The notes: generated by a model from the sequence alone, not told the origin. 8,438 nt of DNA from Chloroflexota bacterium (GCA_030691665.1 JAUYDU010000379.1:1-8438); one strand, 5' to 3'. Counted from the first letter of the stretch, positions 1 to 5,919 are shown. Translations and numbers: made by a program.

Positions 1-204
1 GTCAAGGCACAGCGGGGATTGGACTACTACTCCACCATCGGCAAGAAGGGGGGCAACATCGTCAAGGCCAAGTACGGACCCGAGTTCTACCGGGAGATTG
101 GCAAGGCTGGTGGCGCAGCTGTCGCTCGCAAGTACGGACCCAACTATTACGTCAGGATCGGCAAGATGGGCGGCAAGGCCCGGAAGAAGGCAACAGGGGA
201 CTAG
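1..204 (+). CDS. KGG-repeat stress protein (GsiB/Em-like), 3' part
   Basis: The frame is open from base 1, so the gene probably begins upstream; a TTG at 19 is the only internal start I see and would cut the first repeat. The visible 67 residues consist of about three copies of a 20-residue unit of the form Y-G-P-x-[FY]-Y-x-x-I-G-K-x-G-G-x-x-V-x-x-K, ending in a basic tail (ARKKATGD). Tandem glycine/lysine-rich units with the IGKxGG core are typical of the KGG family (Bacillus GsiB, plant group 1 LEA/Em proteins, fungal con-10), small hydrophilic proteins linked to stress and desiccation. The family is a confident call; the molecular role is inferred from homologues. It ends 63 bases before the next small ORF. 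Confidence 0.8.
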   Translation, partial: VKAQRGLDYYSTIGKKGGNIVKAKYGPEFYREIGKAGGAAVARKYGPNYYVRIGKMGGKARKKATGD

Positions 205-266
205 CGGGAAGGGGGCAGCTGTGGAGACGCTAGGGTGAGCCGAGCAGCGCTACCAATCGCCCGGGC

Positions 267-467
267 TTGCCTCGGGTGGTGGTGGACCTGTCCCGACAAC
301 TGGCGGACAGCGAGCACGACAAGGCCGAGCTGGCCCGGCGCGTCGACGCACTCACCGAAGAGCGCGACTATCTTCACCAGGCCCACGCCGCGGCGCTGAC
401 GCTGAGCCAGCGACTCTTGCCAGAGCGGGCAACGGCCGCGGCCCGCTGGCAGTTCTGGCGACATTAA
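267..467 (+). CDS. small coiled-coil protein, possible gene remnant
   Basis: A 66-residue ORF from a TTG start. It is mostly a charged amphipathic helix (about residues 7-45, with heptad-like L/A/V spacing: LSRQLADSEHDKAELARRV) ending in an aromatic-basic tail, RWQFWRH. Long coiled coils with a W-x-F-W tail occur at the C-terminus of some plasmid or phage HTH/replication-associated proteins, so this may be the surviving end of such a gene; no HTH is present here. The frame is open back to 234. Removing one G from the GGG at 233-235 would join it to a GTG at 221 that has a purine-rich stretch upstream, giving an 81-residue protein. No domain is recognised and the start is uncertain. It could be non-functional. 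Confidence 0.4.
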   Translation: MPRVVVDLSRQLADSEHDKAELARRVDALTEERDYLHQAHAAALTLSQRLLPERATAAARWQFWRH

Positions 468-559
468 CCCCGACATGAAGGTTCAGCCCACGGGCGGGGG
501 GTTCAGACGAAGGTAGCTAGGACCTAATCACAATGGGGAAAAGGGGCCACAGCGTGCCC

Positions 560-588
560 TTGTTTGGCGAATCCTTTTATGCTAGAGT
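560..588 (+). promoter_or_regulatory. candidate extended -10 promoter for the replication module
   Basis: TTGTTT at 560-565, a 17-base spacer, then TAGAGT at 583-588 preceded by TGC (extended -10, TGn). The surrounding bases are AT-rich compared with the rest of the window. Transcription would start near 595, exactly where the strong stem-loop of the leader begins. It is the best promoter-like sequence upstream of the HTH gene, and there is no room for another between the terminator at 727-752 and that gene. Confidence 0.45.
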
Positions 589-594
589 GTTAAC

Positions 595-752
595 GAACAA
601 CGCGCCCACCACCGACCAAGTGCCCGGGCGCGTCGTTCAGGAACTATATACCGGCACAGCCGGCTTTACGTGCACATTGTAGCACACCGACTCACGCCGA
701 ACCATTAGAGTTTAAGCGGTTTTGAGGGGCACCTGGCAGAGGTGCCCTTTTT
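595..752 (+). ncRNA. structured leader or small RNA ending in an intrinsic terminator
   Basis: This fills most of the gene-free stretch 468-774. From the predicted start, the transcript would hold a 13-bp stem with one mismatch (595-607 with 626-638, 18-base loop), a smaller hairpin CCGGC-aca-GCCGG around 651-663, a possible GTGC/GCAC hairpin near 670-685, and the terminator at 727-752. Bases 620-625 (GTGCCC), in the loop of the first stem, are exactly complementary to 727-732 (GGGCAC), the left arm of the terminator, so an alternative antiterminator pairing is possible. It could be an attenuator leader of the HTH/primase operon or a separate RNA of about 155 nt, for example a replication-control RNA. 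No known riboswitch class is recognised. Positions 468-559 show nothing beyond a repeated GGTTCAG. Confidence 0.4.
727..752 (+). terminator. Rho-independent terminator just before the HTH gene
   Basis: A perfect 8-bp stem, GGGCACCT (727-734) with AGGTGCCC (740-747), a 5-base GGCAG loop and an immediate TTTTT tract. It lies only ten bases from the Shine-Dalgarno sequence of the next gene and has no complete ORF directly upstream. It therefore ends a leader or small RNA rather than a gene. Transcription of the replication module would have to read through it. Confidence 0.8.
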
Positions 753-774
753 GTTTGGGTACAAGGAGGAAGCG

Positions 775-984
775 ATGATCGACCTGGAGAACGCCCTGAC
801 CGCAGCCCAGGCCGGGCGACGGCTGACCCTATCCGGCGAGCGAGTCCGCCAACTGATGACTGCCGGCGTGATCGCGTATACGTCTACACCGCTAGGTCGG
901 CTGATAACCGCCGAAGAGGTGGAGCGGATACGCGCCGAGCGAGTTATCCATCCACCGCGGAAGACGCGACCAGAGGCCTGGTGA
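775..984 (+). CDS. small HTH DNA-binding protein (MerR/excisionase-like)
   Basis: A 69-residue protein. The ATG at 775 is chosen over an upstream in-frame start because AAGGAGGAA lies 4 bases before it and the terminator covers the longer version. Residues 8-30 (LTAAQAGRRLTLSGERVRQLMTAG, of the sequence class L-x-x-x-x-A-x-x-L-x-[LIV]-S-x-x-x-V-R-x-L) form a helix-turn-helix of the MerR/excisionase kind, followed by a wing-like PLGRLITAEEVERIRAER segment that is usual in this group. Such proteins act as excisionases, plasmid copy regulators or small repressors. Its place as first gene before a primase suggests control of the module, possibly of the leader upstream. No effector domain is present, so it is not a full MerR sensor. 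Confidence 0.8.
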   Translation: MIDLENALTAAQAGRRLTLSGERVRQLMTAGVIAYTSTPLGRLITAEEVERIRAERVIHPPRKTRPEAW

Positions 985-1058
985 CGCGGAAGAGAGTGCC
1001 GCCGGGACTCTTCATCCAGCCCCGACGGCGATGAGAAACCAGCAGGAGGTCCCTCAAC

Positions 1059-3041
1059 GTGATAATACAGCAAAGTCAGACCCCAGTCAACACCTCGCGG
1101 CCCCCAGTTTACCACTTTCACCCCGAGAACATCCCCGCAGAGCTGCGCGCCATCGACCGCTGGGTGTGCTGGGCCTGGCGCCGGACTGGCGCCAAGTGGG
1201 ACAAGCCCCCGATCAACCCGGCGACGGGACTATCCACCAGCGCACTCGCCCCTAAGAACTGGCTCGCCGTCGACGCAGCGACAGGCCAGGTCAAGGCCGG
1301 CCGGGCTGATGGCCCCGGGCTCGCATTCGTGGAAGGCGACGACTACAGCGGCACCGACCTCGACGACTGCCGGGATCCTGATACTGGCGTTATCGACGCG
1401 TGGGCACAGGTCATCATTGACGAGATCGACAGCTATACCGAGGTATCGCCGAGCGGCCGCGGCATCAAGATCTTCACGCGCGGCGACTTCCCCCTCTCGG
1501 GGAGGCCCGACGGCGGCCGCATCGAGATGTACACCACCGGGCGATACTTCACGGTCACCGGCTGCCACCTACCAGGCACGCCGACGACCGTCAACCGCCG
1601 ACCACGCCAGTTGCAGGCACTCAATGCGCGCATCTTCGCCAGGAAAGAGCCTGCCACTAGCATAGCCCCGGCGGTGACTATCTGGCCAGCCCCGGGCGAC
1701 GACGTCGAGACGGCACGCCGATGCCTGGAGCTGCTAGGGGCCGACAGGTGCGACAACTATGACCAATGGATCGACGTCGGCATGGCCCTGCAGGGCACCC
1801 TGGGCGACGCCGGTCTCGTCTTGTGGGACTCGTGGTCGTCGAGGTCAACGAAGTATAAAGCTGGCGAGTGTGAGCATAAGTGGCGTTCATTCGACGGCGA
1901 CGGGCTGAAGATGGGCAGTCTGGTGATGTGGGCCCGGGAGGATAGCGGTAGCGACCCATCACCTAAAGCTCTGACAGTTCACGTCACCGGCCACAATGGC
2001 AACGGCCACGAGTCAACAGCAAACTTTGATGTTACCCCCCTGATCAGCGACGTGGCGCGATTCGACCAACTACACGCACGCATAGCAGAGCTAGAGGCTG
2101 AAAACACGAGACTGCGGGCAGATCTACAACGGGAGCGAGAAGCGCGGACGGGACTGCTGGCAATCATTCGCAACGGCGATCTCGGGCCGCGCCGGATGGC
2201 ACTCGCCGCCACAGTCAACCATGTTGAGAGCTGCCTTCGGACTGGCGAAGTGGACGAGCGCGGGCGCGTTGAGGTTAACCTAGGCACGATCGGGACTCGA
2301 TCCGGATGCAAAGGTCCGGCGGTGTCAGCGGCATTGGAATTCGCCGAGAGTCTGGGCCTTCTTCGCCGGTCTTATGGTTGGCAGTCGGTTCTCCGACCCG
2401 ACGGGAGCACCTTCGCCGGGCGAGTGCTACTAGTCGAGCCAGTTCTGCCGATAACGGAGGCCATGACTTTCCTTGCCAATTACCAGCGCGCCGAGCCCGA
2501 GATGCGCGGCGGCAAGCGAGAGCGCCGGTGCCCGGACCACCCGACCGCGAAGCTTATCCACGCGGAAAAGTGGATCTGTACGAAGTGCGGCCAGGTCGTG
2601 GACGAATGCCAGCACGAGGTGAGATCCGACCCGATCGACGAGGCGACCCTATCCACAGCAGACGAGCAACCCGAAACGCGATGCTTTGACGATATAGGTA
2701 GTGGTTATCCACTTATACCAGCAAAACACATTGTTGCCATAACGTCGCCAGCGCTAGACGCTGACACCTTCGACGCGGTGATGGCGTCGAAGGCGCCCCC
2801 CGAGCCGACGATAGCGGGCCATGTCGAGTTAACATCAAACTTTGATGTTCACTCACCTACCCGCCGAGAGTACCAGGTCGGTGACGTCGTGTACTACCAG
2901 AATTACCTCGGTCGTGAGGTAGGGCCGCTCTCAGTGGCTAGCACGTCGCCGAGTCCGGCCGGCGCCTACCTTCGCCTTGATGGGTTCAAAGTGCCGGTGC
3001 CTGACCACGATTGCCGGCTAGTGGCGGAGGCGGAGCGATGA
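1059..3041 (+). CDS. archaeo-eukaryotic primase (PrimPol) with PriCT-2 domain, helicase-less
   Basis: A 660-residue replication primase/polymerase candidate. The GTG start is set by AGGAGGT 8 bases upstream. Residues about 25-190 look like the AEP catalytic core as in NrS-1-type enzymes: RWVCWAW near 34, D-x-D at D100/D102 (GTDLDDC), the SPSGRGIKIF motif at 130-139 with Lys137 where His is common, and E156-containing GGRIEMYTTGRYFTVTG. Residues about 216-293 fit PriCT-2 (ARRCLELL, YDQWIDVGMAL, KWRSF, GSLVMWA). Then come a coiled coil (about 335-366), a winged-helix-like segment (about 378-440), a possible zinc ribbon (C491, H494, C507, C510) and a small beta-rich tail (about 603-655). Related element-encoded primases often carry an SF3 or other helicase; none is seen, so a partner helicase is expected elsewhere. 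The stop overlaps the next ATG (ATGA). Priming of an element's own replication is inferred. Confidence 0.82.
   Translation: MIIQQSQTPVNTSRPPVYHFHPENIPAELRAIDRWVCWAWRRTGAKWDKPPINPATGLSTSALAPKNWLAVDAATGQVKAGRADGPGLAFVEGDDYSGTDLDDCRDPDTGVIDAWAQVIIDEIDSYTEVSPSGRGIKIFTRGDFPLSGRPDGGRIEMYTTGRYFTVTGCHLPGTPTTVNRRPRQLQALNARIFARKEPATSIAPAVTIWPAPGDDVETARRCLELLGADRCDNYDQWIDVGMALQGTLGDAGLVLWDSWSSRSTKYKAGECEHKWRSFDGDGLKMGSLVMWAREDSGSDPSPKALTVHVTGHNGNGHESTANFDVTPLISDVARFDQLHARIAELEAENTRLRADLQREREARTGLLAIIRNGDLGPRRMALAATVNHVESCLRTGEVDERGRVEVNLGTIGTRSGCKGPAVSAALEFAESLGLLRRSYGWQSVLRPDGSTFAGRVLLVEPVLPITEAMTFLANYQRAEPEMRGGKRERRCPDHPTAKLIHAEKWICTKCGQVVDECQHEVRSDPIDEATLSTADEQPETRCFDDIGSGYPLIPAKHIVAITSPALDADTFDAVMASKAPPEPTIAGHVELTSNFDVHSPTRREYQVGDVVYYQNYLGREVGPLSVASTSPSPAGAYLRLDGFKVPVPDHDCRLVAEAER
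2015..2033. repeat. 19-bp palindrome, copy 1, inside the primase gene
   Basis: AACAGCAAA-C-TTTGATGTT: two 9-base arms around a single C, with one mismatch between the arms. It matches the copy at 2831-2849 at 18 of 19 positions. It encodes ANFDV at the start of the linker between PriCT-2 and the coiled coil. Confidence 0.75.
2831..2849. repeat. 19-bp perfect palindrome, copy 2, inside the primase gene
   Basis: AACATCAAA-C-TTTGATGTT: perfect 9-base arms around one C. It encodes the peptide SNFDV in the same frame as copy 1. The symmetry and the AT-rich content in a GC-rich gene resemble an operator for a dimeric HTH protein (ArsR-type boxes have comparable ATCAA/TTGAT arms) or an iteron, but a repeated peptide motif is also possible. 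Confidence 0.8.
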
Positions 3042-3139
3042 CTTTCGACGTTCTGGCCGAGGATACGGCTAAAGTCGCCGATACGGAGGTGCAAGAGCTG
3101 CTGGGCAAGGACGTGCCGGCGGGAAGGAGGGTAGCGTAA
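3038..3139 (+). CDS. 33-residue protein of unknown function
   Basis: A short ORF whose ATG overlaps the primase stop (ATGA) and whose TAA overlaps the ATG of the next gene (TAATG), so it sits exactly in the gap and would be translationally coupled on both sides. GGCGGAGGCGG precedes the start. The peptide MTFDVLAEDTAKVADTEV... is acidic in its first half, probably helical, and ends in a basic GRRVA. No family is recognised. The arrangement favours real translation, but it could also be just a ribosome-reinitiation spacer; its last codons carry the Shine-Dalgarno GGAAGGAGGG of the following gene. Confidence 0.5.
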   Translation: MTFDVLAEDTAKVADTEVQELLGKDVPAGRRVA

Positions 3140-3967
3140 TGGGCAAGCACGCTAAGACGCTGGCCCTGCTGGAAGTTGCGCGCGAAGTGCTGGCGGCGAC
3201 GCATCCCATGACCGTCCGGCAGGTGTACTACCAGTTGGTTTCCAGACAAAGTCATAGAAAACAACCGTGGCCAGTATCAGGCCGTGTCTAACATGCTGGT
3301 GGACGCGCGGAAGGACGGTACGATCCCCTGGGCCTGGATCGAAGACCGCTTGCGGCGCCCGCGTGCGGTCTCTATGTGGGACGACCTGGCCGGCTTCGCC
3401 GAGACAGCCCGGCACGCCTACCGCCGGGACGTGTGGGCGACGCAACCGCGATACCTTGAGGTATGGCTGGAGAAAGATGCACTCTCCGGGATCTTCGAGG
3501 ACGTGCTACGGGGCTATGGTGTGACTCTCTGTGTAGGCCGCGGCTATGACGGTTGGACCTCCATACACGACGTGAGCGAGCGCTACGGCGATGGTGAGGG
3601 GACTACCGTCCTCTACTACGGCGATTTCGACCCGTCCGGCGAGGACATGGTGCGGTCCCTCCGCGACAGGCTGGCCGACCAGGACTGCGAGCCTGAGATA
3701 ATCAAGCGCGCCCTGACGCTTGACGACGTGACCCGTTACAACTTGCCCCCCGATTTCACTAAGACGACCGACACCCGGCGCGCGGCCTTCGTCGCCAAAT
3801 ATGGCGACCTGTCGGTAGAACTGGACGCCCTGCCGGCGAACGTGCTACGGGATCGGCTCGTCTCCGAGGTGCGGGCCAGAATGGACCTTGACGCCCTCGC
3901 CGACGTCCGGCGGATCGAGGAGGGCGAACGGGTGCGTTTGGTCGAGTTGCTGGCCGGGGCAGGCTGA
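3139..3967 (+). pseudogene. TopoVIA/Spo11-like TOPRIM protein, frameshifted (Mini-A-like)
   Basis: Start ATG 3139 follows GGAAGGAGGG. Frame 1 gives 50 residues and stops at 3289; the protein clearly continues in the +1 frame (GTG at 3284 and earlier) to 3967. Removing one A from the AAA at 3248-3250 restores one protein of about 275 residues reading ...YYQLVSRQVIENNRGQYQ... . The N-terminal winged-helix segment carries R-Q-V-Y-Y (Arg27, Tyr30-Tyr31), matching the R-[DE]-[IL]-[YF]-Y motif with the catalytic Tyr of Spo11/TopoVI-A. The TOPRIM part shows the Glu of VWLEKDAL and the DxD of YYGDFDPSGED. TopoVI-A homologues lacking a B subunit are known from mobile elements (Mini-A). No TopoVI-B gene lies here. 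A DNA-cleaving role in replication or resolution is inferred. The break may be real decay, a sequencing error or, less likely, recoding. Confidence 0.75.
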
Positions 3968-4005
3968 TGGCATGGCGTGAGGCGAGGGGAGCCAGGCGAT
4001 TCCGT

Positions 4006-4024
4006 GCGGCCTGGCCGCGTTTTT
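4006..4024 (+). terminator. probable intrinsic terminator of the primase/TOPRIM operon
   Basis: GCGGC-CTG-GCCGC (4006-4018) followed by a G and TTTTT (4020-4024), 38 bases after the TOPRIM stop codon. The stem is short (5 bp with a 3-base loop) but all G/C and the T tract is well placed. No other terminator candidate follows this operon. Confidence 0.5.
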
Positions 4025-4083
4025 CCCGATTGACAAGCGTTTCGGCCACGCCGAGCCCGGGAGCGGTTGACCTCGCCGCCGTC

Positions 4084-4145
4084 CATGGGGTTCCCCTCGC
4101 TCGACGACACTCATGGGCTTCCCCTCGCTGCCCATCGGCGAGGGG
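4084..4145. repeat. 18-bp direct repeat pair with adjoining hairpin
   Basis: CATGGGGTTCCCCTCGCT at 4084-4101 and the same sequence with one change (G to C) at 4112-4129, 28 bases apart start to start. The second copy forms an 8-bp stem with the bases after it: CCCCTCGC at 4121-4128 pairs with GCGAGGGG at 4138-4145 across a 9-base loop. The complement of the repeat core resembles the CCCCATGA units at 6892-6946. Confidence 0.65.
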
Positions 4146-4211
4146 GCCGGCGATCTCCGGGAGCCACGGCCCGGACCGCGCGCCAAGCCCCGCGCGAGTG
4201 GGCGCATATTG

Positions 4212-4330
4212 CGGTAGGGGGGATACGCCGTCTGGAAGTCCCGGGGTTTTGACCCCTTACCGTGCTGCCCGCCAGGTTTCTGTGTGTATGGGTTAGGGGT
4301 TGCGGGCTGTCCCCAACTCGTAGCGGGCAG
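4212..4330. repeat. adjacent inverted repeats, possible structured region
   Basis: CGGTAGGGG at 4212-4220 pairs with CCCCTTACCG at 4253-4262 (one bulged T). Immediately after, CTGCCCGC at 4265-4272 pairs perfectly with GCGGGCAG at 4323-4330. Inside the second is an inner stem, GTTaGGGG with CCCCAAC (one bulged A). Two large neighbouring stem-loops without T tracts are unlikely to be simple terminators. Confidence 0.5.
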
Positions 4331-4419
4331 GGGGGAGGGGTGGTAAAAAGGGCTGCGGCTGGGCGCCTGGTTGACCGTGCGGTGGTTCGCCGTGTAGCGC
4401 CGCAGGTTTTGGCAAAAGG

Positions 4420-4452
4420 GGCTCAGGGGGTGGCCAGGCCCCTCCCTGAGCC
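4420..4452. repeat. 9-bp perfect hairpin
   Basis: GGCTCAGGG at 4420-4428 pairs perfectly with CCCTGAGCC at 4444-4452 across 15 bases that can themselves partly pair (GGCC-a-GGCC). No T tract follows. It lies 95 bases before the DUF3800 start. Confidence 0.6.
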
Positions 4453-4546
4453 TGGGGCCGGGACCATCGGTGGCCGCACCATTCAGCCAGCCGCAAAATA
4501 AGGCAGGGGGTATGATGAGTCGCAAAGCAAGTGGTGAGCTGGGCAG

Positions 4547-5161
4547 TTGCGATACGGCTACCTAGACGAATCCGGGACCGTCGCTCCCTTCAGAGACTCC
4601 GAGCGGTTCCTAGCTGTCGCTGTCGTCGTGGCGGACCTGGCGACCGCGCGCCGGCTCGAGCTACATGCCAAGAGGCTATGGCGGAAGCTGGACCGGAAGG
4701 CGAAAGATGCCCTGGGTGGCGAGTTGAAGGCGACGCACACGCCCCCCAGGTACAGAGTGGGGCTCTTGCAAGCCATCGCTGGCGAGGATATAGCTATCGT
4801 GGCGGTGGTCGTGGACAAGGCGCGCACCCGACGCCCGCCGGACGATCGCGAGGACTGGTACAGGGAGGCTACCAGCCTGGCCGCCTACGAGTGTGCCTGG
4901 CGGTGGCCGGATCTGCGGCTGACCGTAGACAAGCGGTATACGACAGCGCATCTCCGAAGCGTGCTGAATGGGGCCATCAGTAGGCGACTGGCGGACGTGC
5001 CAGGGGCGAGTGTGACCGTTGCCCAGGTGGAGTCACACACTGTCCGGGGGCTCCAAGTGGCGGACTTCGTGGCCTGGGCGATCGGGCGCAGATACGAGGT
5101 GGACGACCGGAAGTGTTACGACATCATCCGGAACCGGATTGTCTGCGAGGAAACGATCTAA
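4547..5161 (+). CDS. DUF3800 domain protein
   Basis: A 204-residue protein with the hallmarks of DUF3800: GYLDESG at the N-terminus (Asp7), ELKA (Glu59), VDKRYT (Asp128) and LQVADFVAWAI (Asp173). The four acidic positions fit the RNase H-like D-E-D-D arrangement proposed for this family, so a metal-dependent nuclease is plausible but untested. The TTG at 4547 is the only start after an in-frame stop at 4535, and no strong Shine-Dalgarno precedes it. A 17-codon ORF (4512-4565, ATGATG start after GCAGGGGG) overlaps the start and could couple translation. DUF3800 genes are common as single cargo genes on phages, integrated elements and in defence regions. It seems monocistronic here and its length is normal for the family. 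Confidence 0.85.
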   Translation: MRYGYLDESGTVAPFRDSERFLAVAVVVADLATARRLELHAKRLWRKLDRKAKDALGGELKATHTPPRYRVGLLQAIAGEDIAIVAVVVDKARTRRPPDDREDWYREATSLAAYECAWRWPDLRLTVDKRYTTAHLRSVLNGAISRRLADVPGASVTVAQVESHTVRGLQVADFVAWAIGRRYEVDDRKCYDIIRNRIVCEETI

Positions 5162-5400
5162 TAGCCAGAAAGCGCGCCCTTGCCCGGACCCCGATTTCAG
5201 TCTGTCCCTTCGCATCTCAGCGGAGGCTAGGTCGTGGATGCCACGGCCAGGGTCACCGGGACTTACAGTAGCGCGCTTCTAAGGGTGACTATACCACCGC
5301 TGGTAACTGGTGTCAACAACGGTACCGGCCGGGGGCCTGCATAACAGGGTTGGAACAGGCTGGGCCTGATTCTGTGCGGTCTGTGTGGAGGTGGCAACAC
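5162..5400. other. intergenic stretch with a spaced inverted repeat
   Basis: AGAAAGCGCGC at 5167-5177 is the inverse of GCGCGCTTCT at 5271-5280 apart from one extra A; the 93 bases between hold a small GTGG-atg-CCAC hairpin. Downstream, several GGT(N)ACC-like words (GGTCACC, GGTAACTGGTG, GGTACC) cluster at 5251-5326 and might be binding sites. TATACC at 5290 has no -35 at usual spacing, so no promoter is called for the following operon. Confidence 0.4.
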
Positions 5401-5892
5401 ATGGGGAAGCAACAAATGGCTACAGCCGGCTACAAGCGAGAGCACGGGCTGACTGTTGAACAGCACAACGCGATAGACCTGTTGGTGACAGGCAAGACCG
5501 ACCAGGACACCGCCGAGGCCGTGAGCGTCAACCGTGTTACGGTGACGAAGTGGCGGCTGTATGACCCGTATTTCCAAGCCGAACTGAACCGCCGGCGGCA
5601 AGATACCTGGGGAACCGCCGCGGACCGGCTGCGGGCGATGGTGCCCAAGGCTCTCGGTGTCCTGGAGGCCGAGCTAGACCAGGGGGGGGACAAGGCGAAG
5701 GTTGCTGTACAGGTGCTCAAGCTGGTGGGGCTCGAGAAGCTTGGCAAGCCCGCGGGCGCGATCGATGGGGACGAGCTGCTCGGCGATCTGGCCCAAGCGC
5801 AATGCATGCGGCGGCTGGTGAGCGCTAGCGAGTATGAGCGTAAGGCGCTGTTGGCTGACCTCGAGAAGCGGCTGGCTGAAGACGAGACCTGA
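5401..5892 (+). CDS. HTH protein resembling phage terminase small subunits
   Basis: A 163-residue protein. The ATG at 5401 is chosen because GTGGAGGTGG lies just upstream; the frame is open further back, and an ATG at 5416 is also possible. Residues about 17-54 (LTVEQHNAIDLLVTG, then KTDQDTAEAVSVNRVTVTKW) form an HTH followed by aromatic YDPYFQAELNRRR, a layout seen in small terminase and phBC6A51-type phage HTH proteins. Residues 72-112 form a helix with LGVLEAELDQGGDKAKVAVQVLKLVGL, also typical there for oligomer contacts. The C-terminus is acidic and helical. No large terminase, portal or capsid gene is nearby, so packaging is doubtful; a DNA-binding adaptor is the safer call. It is the first gene of an apparent three-gene operon. 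Confidence 0.7.
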   Translation: MGKQQMATAGYKREHGLTVEQHNAIDLLVTGKTDQDTAEAVSVNRVTVTKWRLYDPYFQAELNRRRQDTWGTAADRLRAMVPKALGVLEAELDQGGDKAKVAVQVLKLVGLEKLGKPAGAIDGDELLGDLAQAQCMRRLVSASEYERKALLADLEKRLAEDET

Positions 5893-5919
5893 GCGGGGAA
5901 CGCGCCGAGGTGTAACACA

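Larger units (their letters stand above)
3968..4546. other. long gene-free stretch rich in stem-loops and repeats
   Basis: About 580 bases between the TOPRIM gene and the DUF3800 gene. The ORFs here on both strands have low-complexity P/R/G-rich translations and cross the terminator, so I do not call them. It holds the terminator at 4006-4024, a direct repeat with hairpin at 4084-4145, a nested fold at 4212-4330 and a 9-bp hairpin at 4420-4452. A TTGACA at 4030 has no suitable -10. Such a repeat-dense gap beside a primase could contain a replication origin, a primase recognition region or an attachment or transfer site; none is proven. Confidence 0.5.

Noticed and set aside
1..204. CRISPR or satellite repeat array from the 60-base periodicity
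   Set aside because: The periodicity is at the protein level, in one open frame with diverged codons, and there are no spacers.
705..1121. 138-residue minus-strand ORF opposite the HTH gene
   Set aside because: It crosses the terminator and the well-placed HTH gene on the plus strand and shows no domain.
4030..4058. Promoter from the TTGACA at 4030
   Set aside because: A perfect -35, but the position for the -10 reads GAGCCC, and nearby spacings offer no TATAAT-like hexamer.
3967..4296. 109-residue plus-strand ORF starting at the TOPRIM stop
   Set aside because: It runs through the terminator at 4006-4024 and the direct repeats. The translation is Arg/Pro/Gly/Ser-rich without any domain, and no ribosome site is evident.
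3845..4525. 226-residue minus-strand ORF over the gene-free stretch
   Set aside because: Proline/arginine-rich low-complexity translation typical of antisense reading of GC-rich DNA, and it overlaps the end of the TOPRIM gene.
4531..4983. 150-residue plus-strand ORF overlapping DUF3800
   Set aside because: It is out of frame with the clear DUF3800 motifs and has no recognisable features.
5401..5892. Prophage packaging region
   Set aside because: The HTH protein resembles small terminases, but no large terminase, portal, capsid or tail gene follows.
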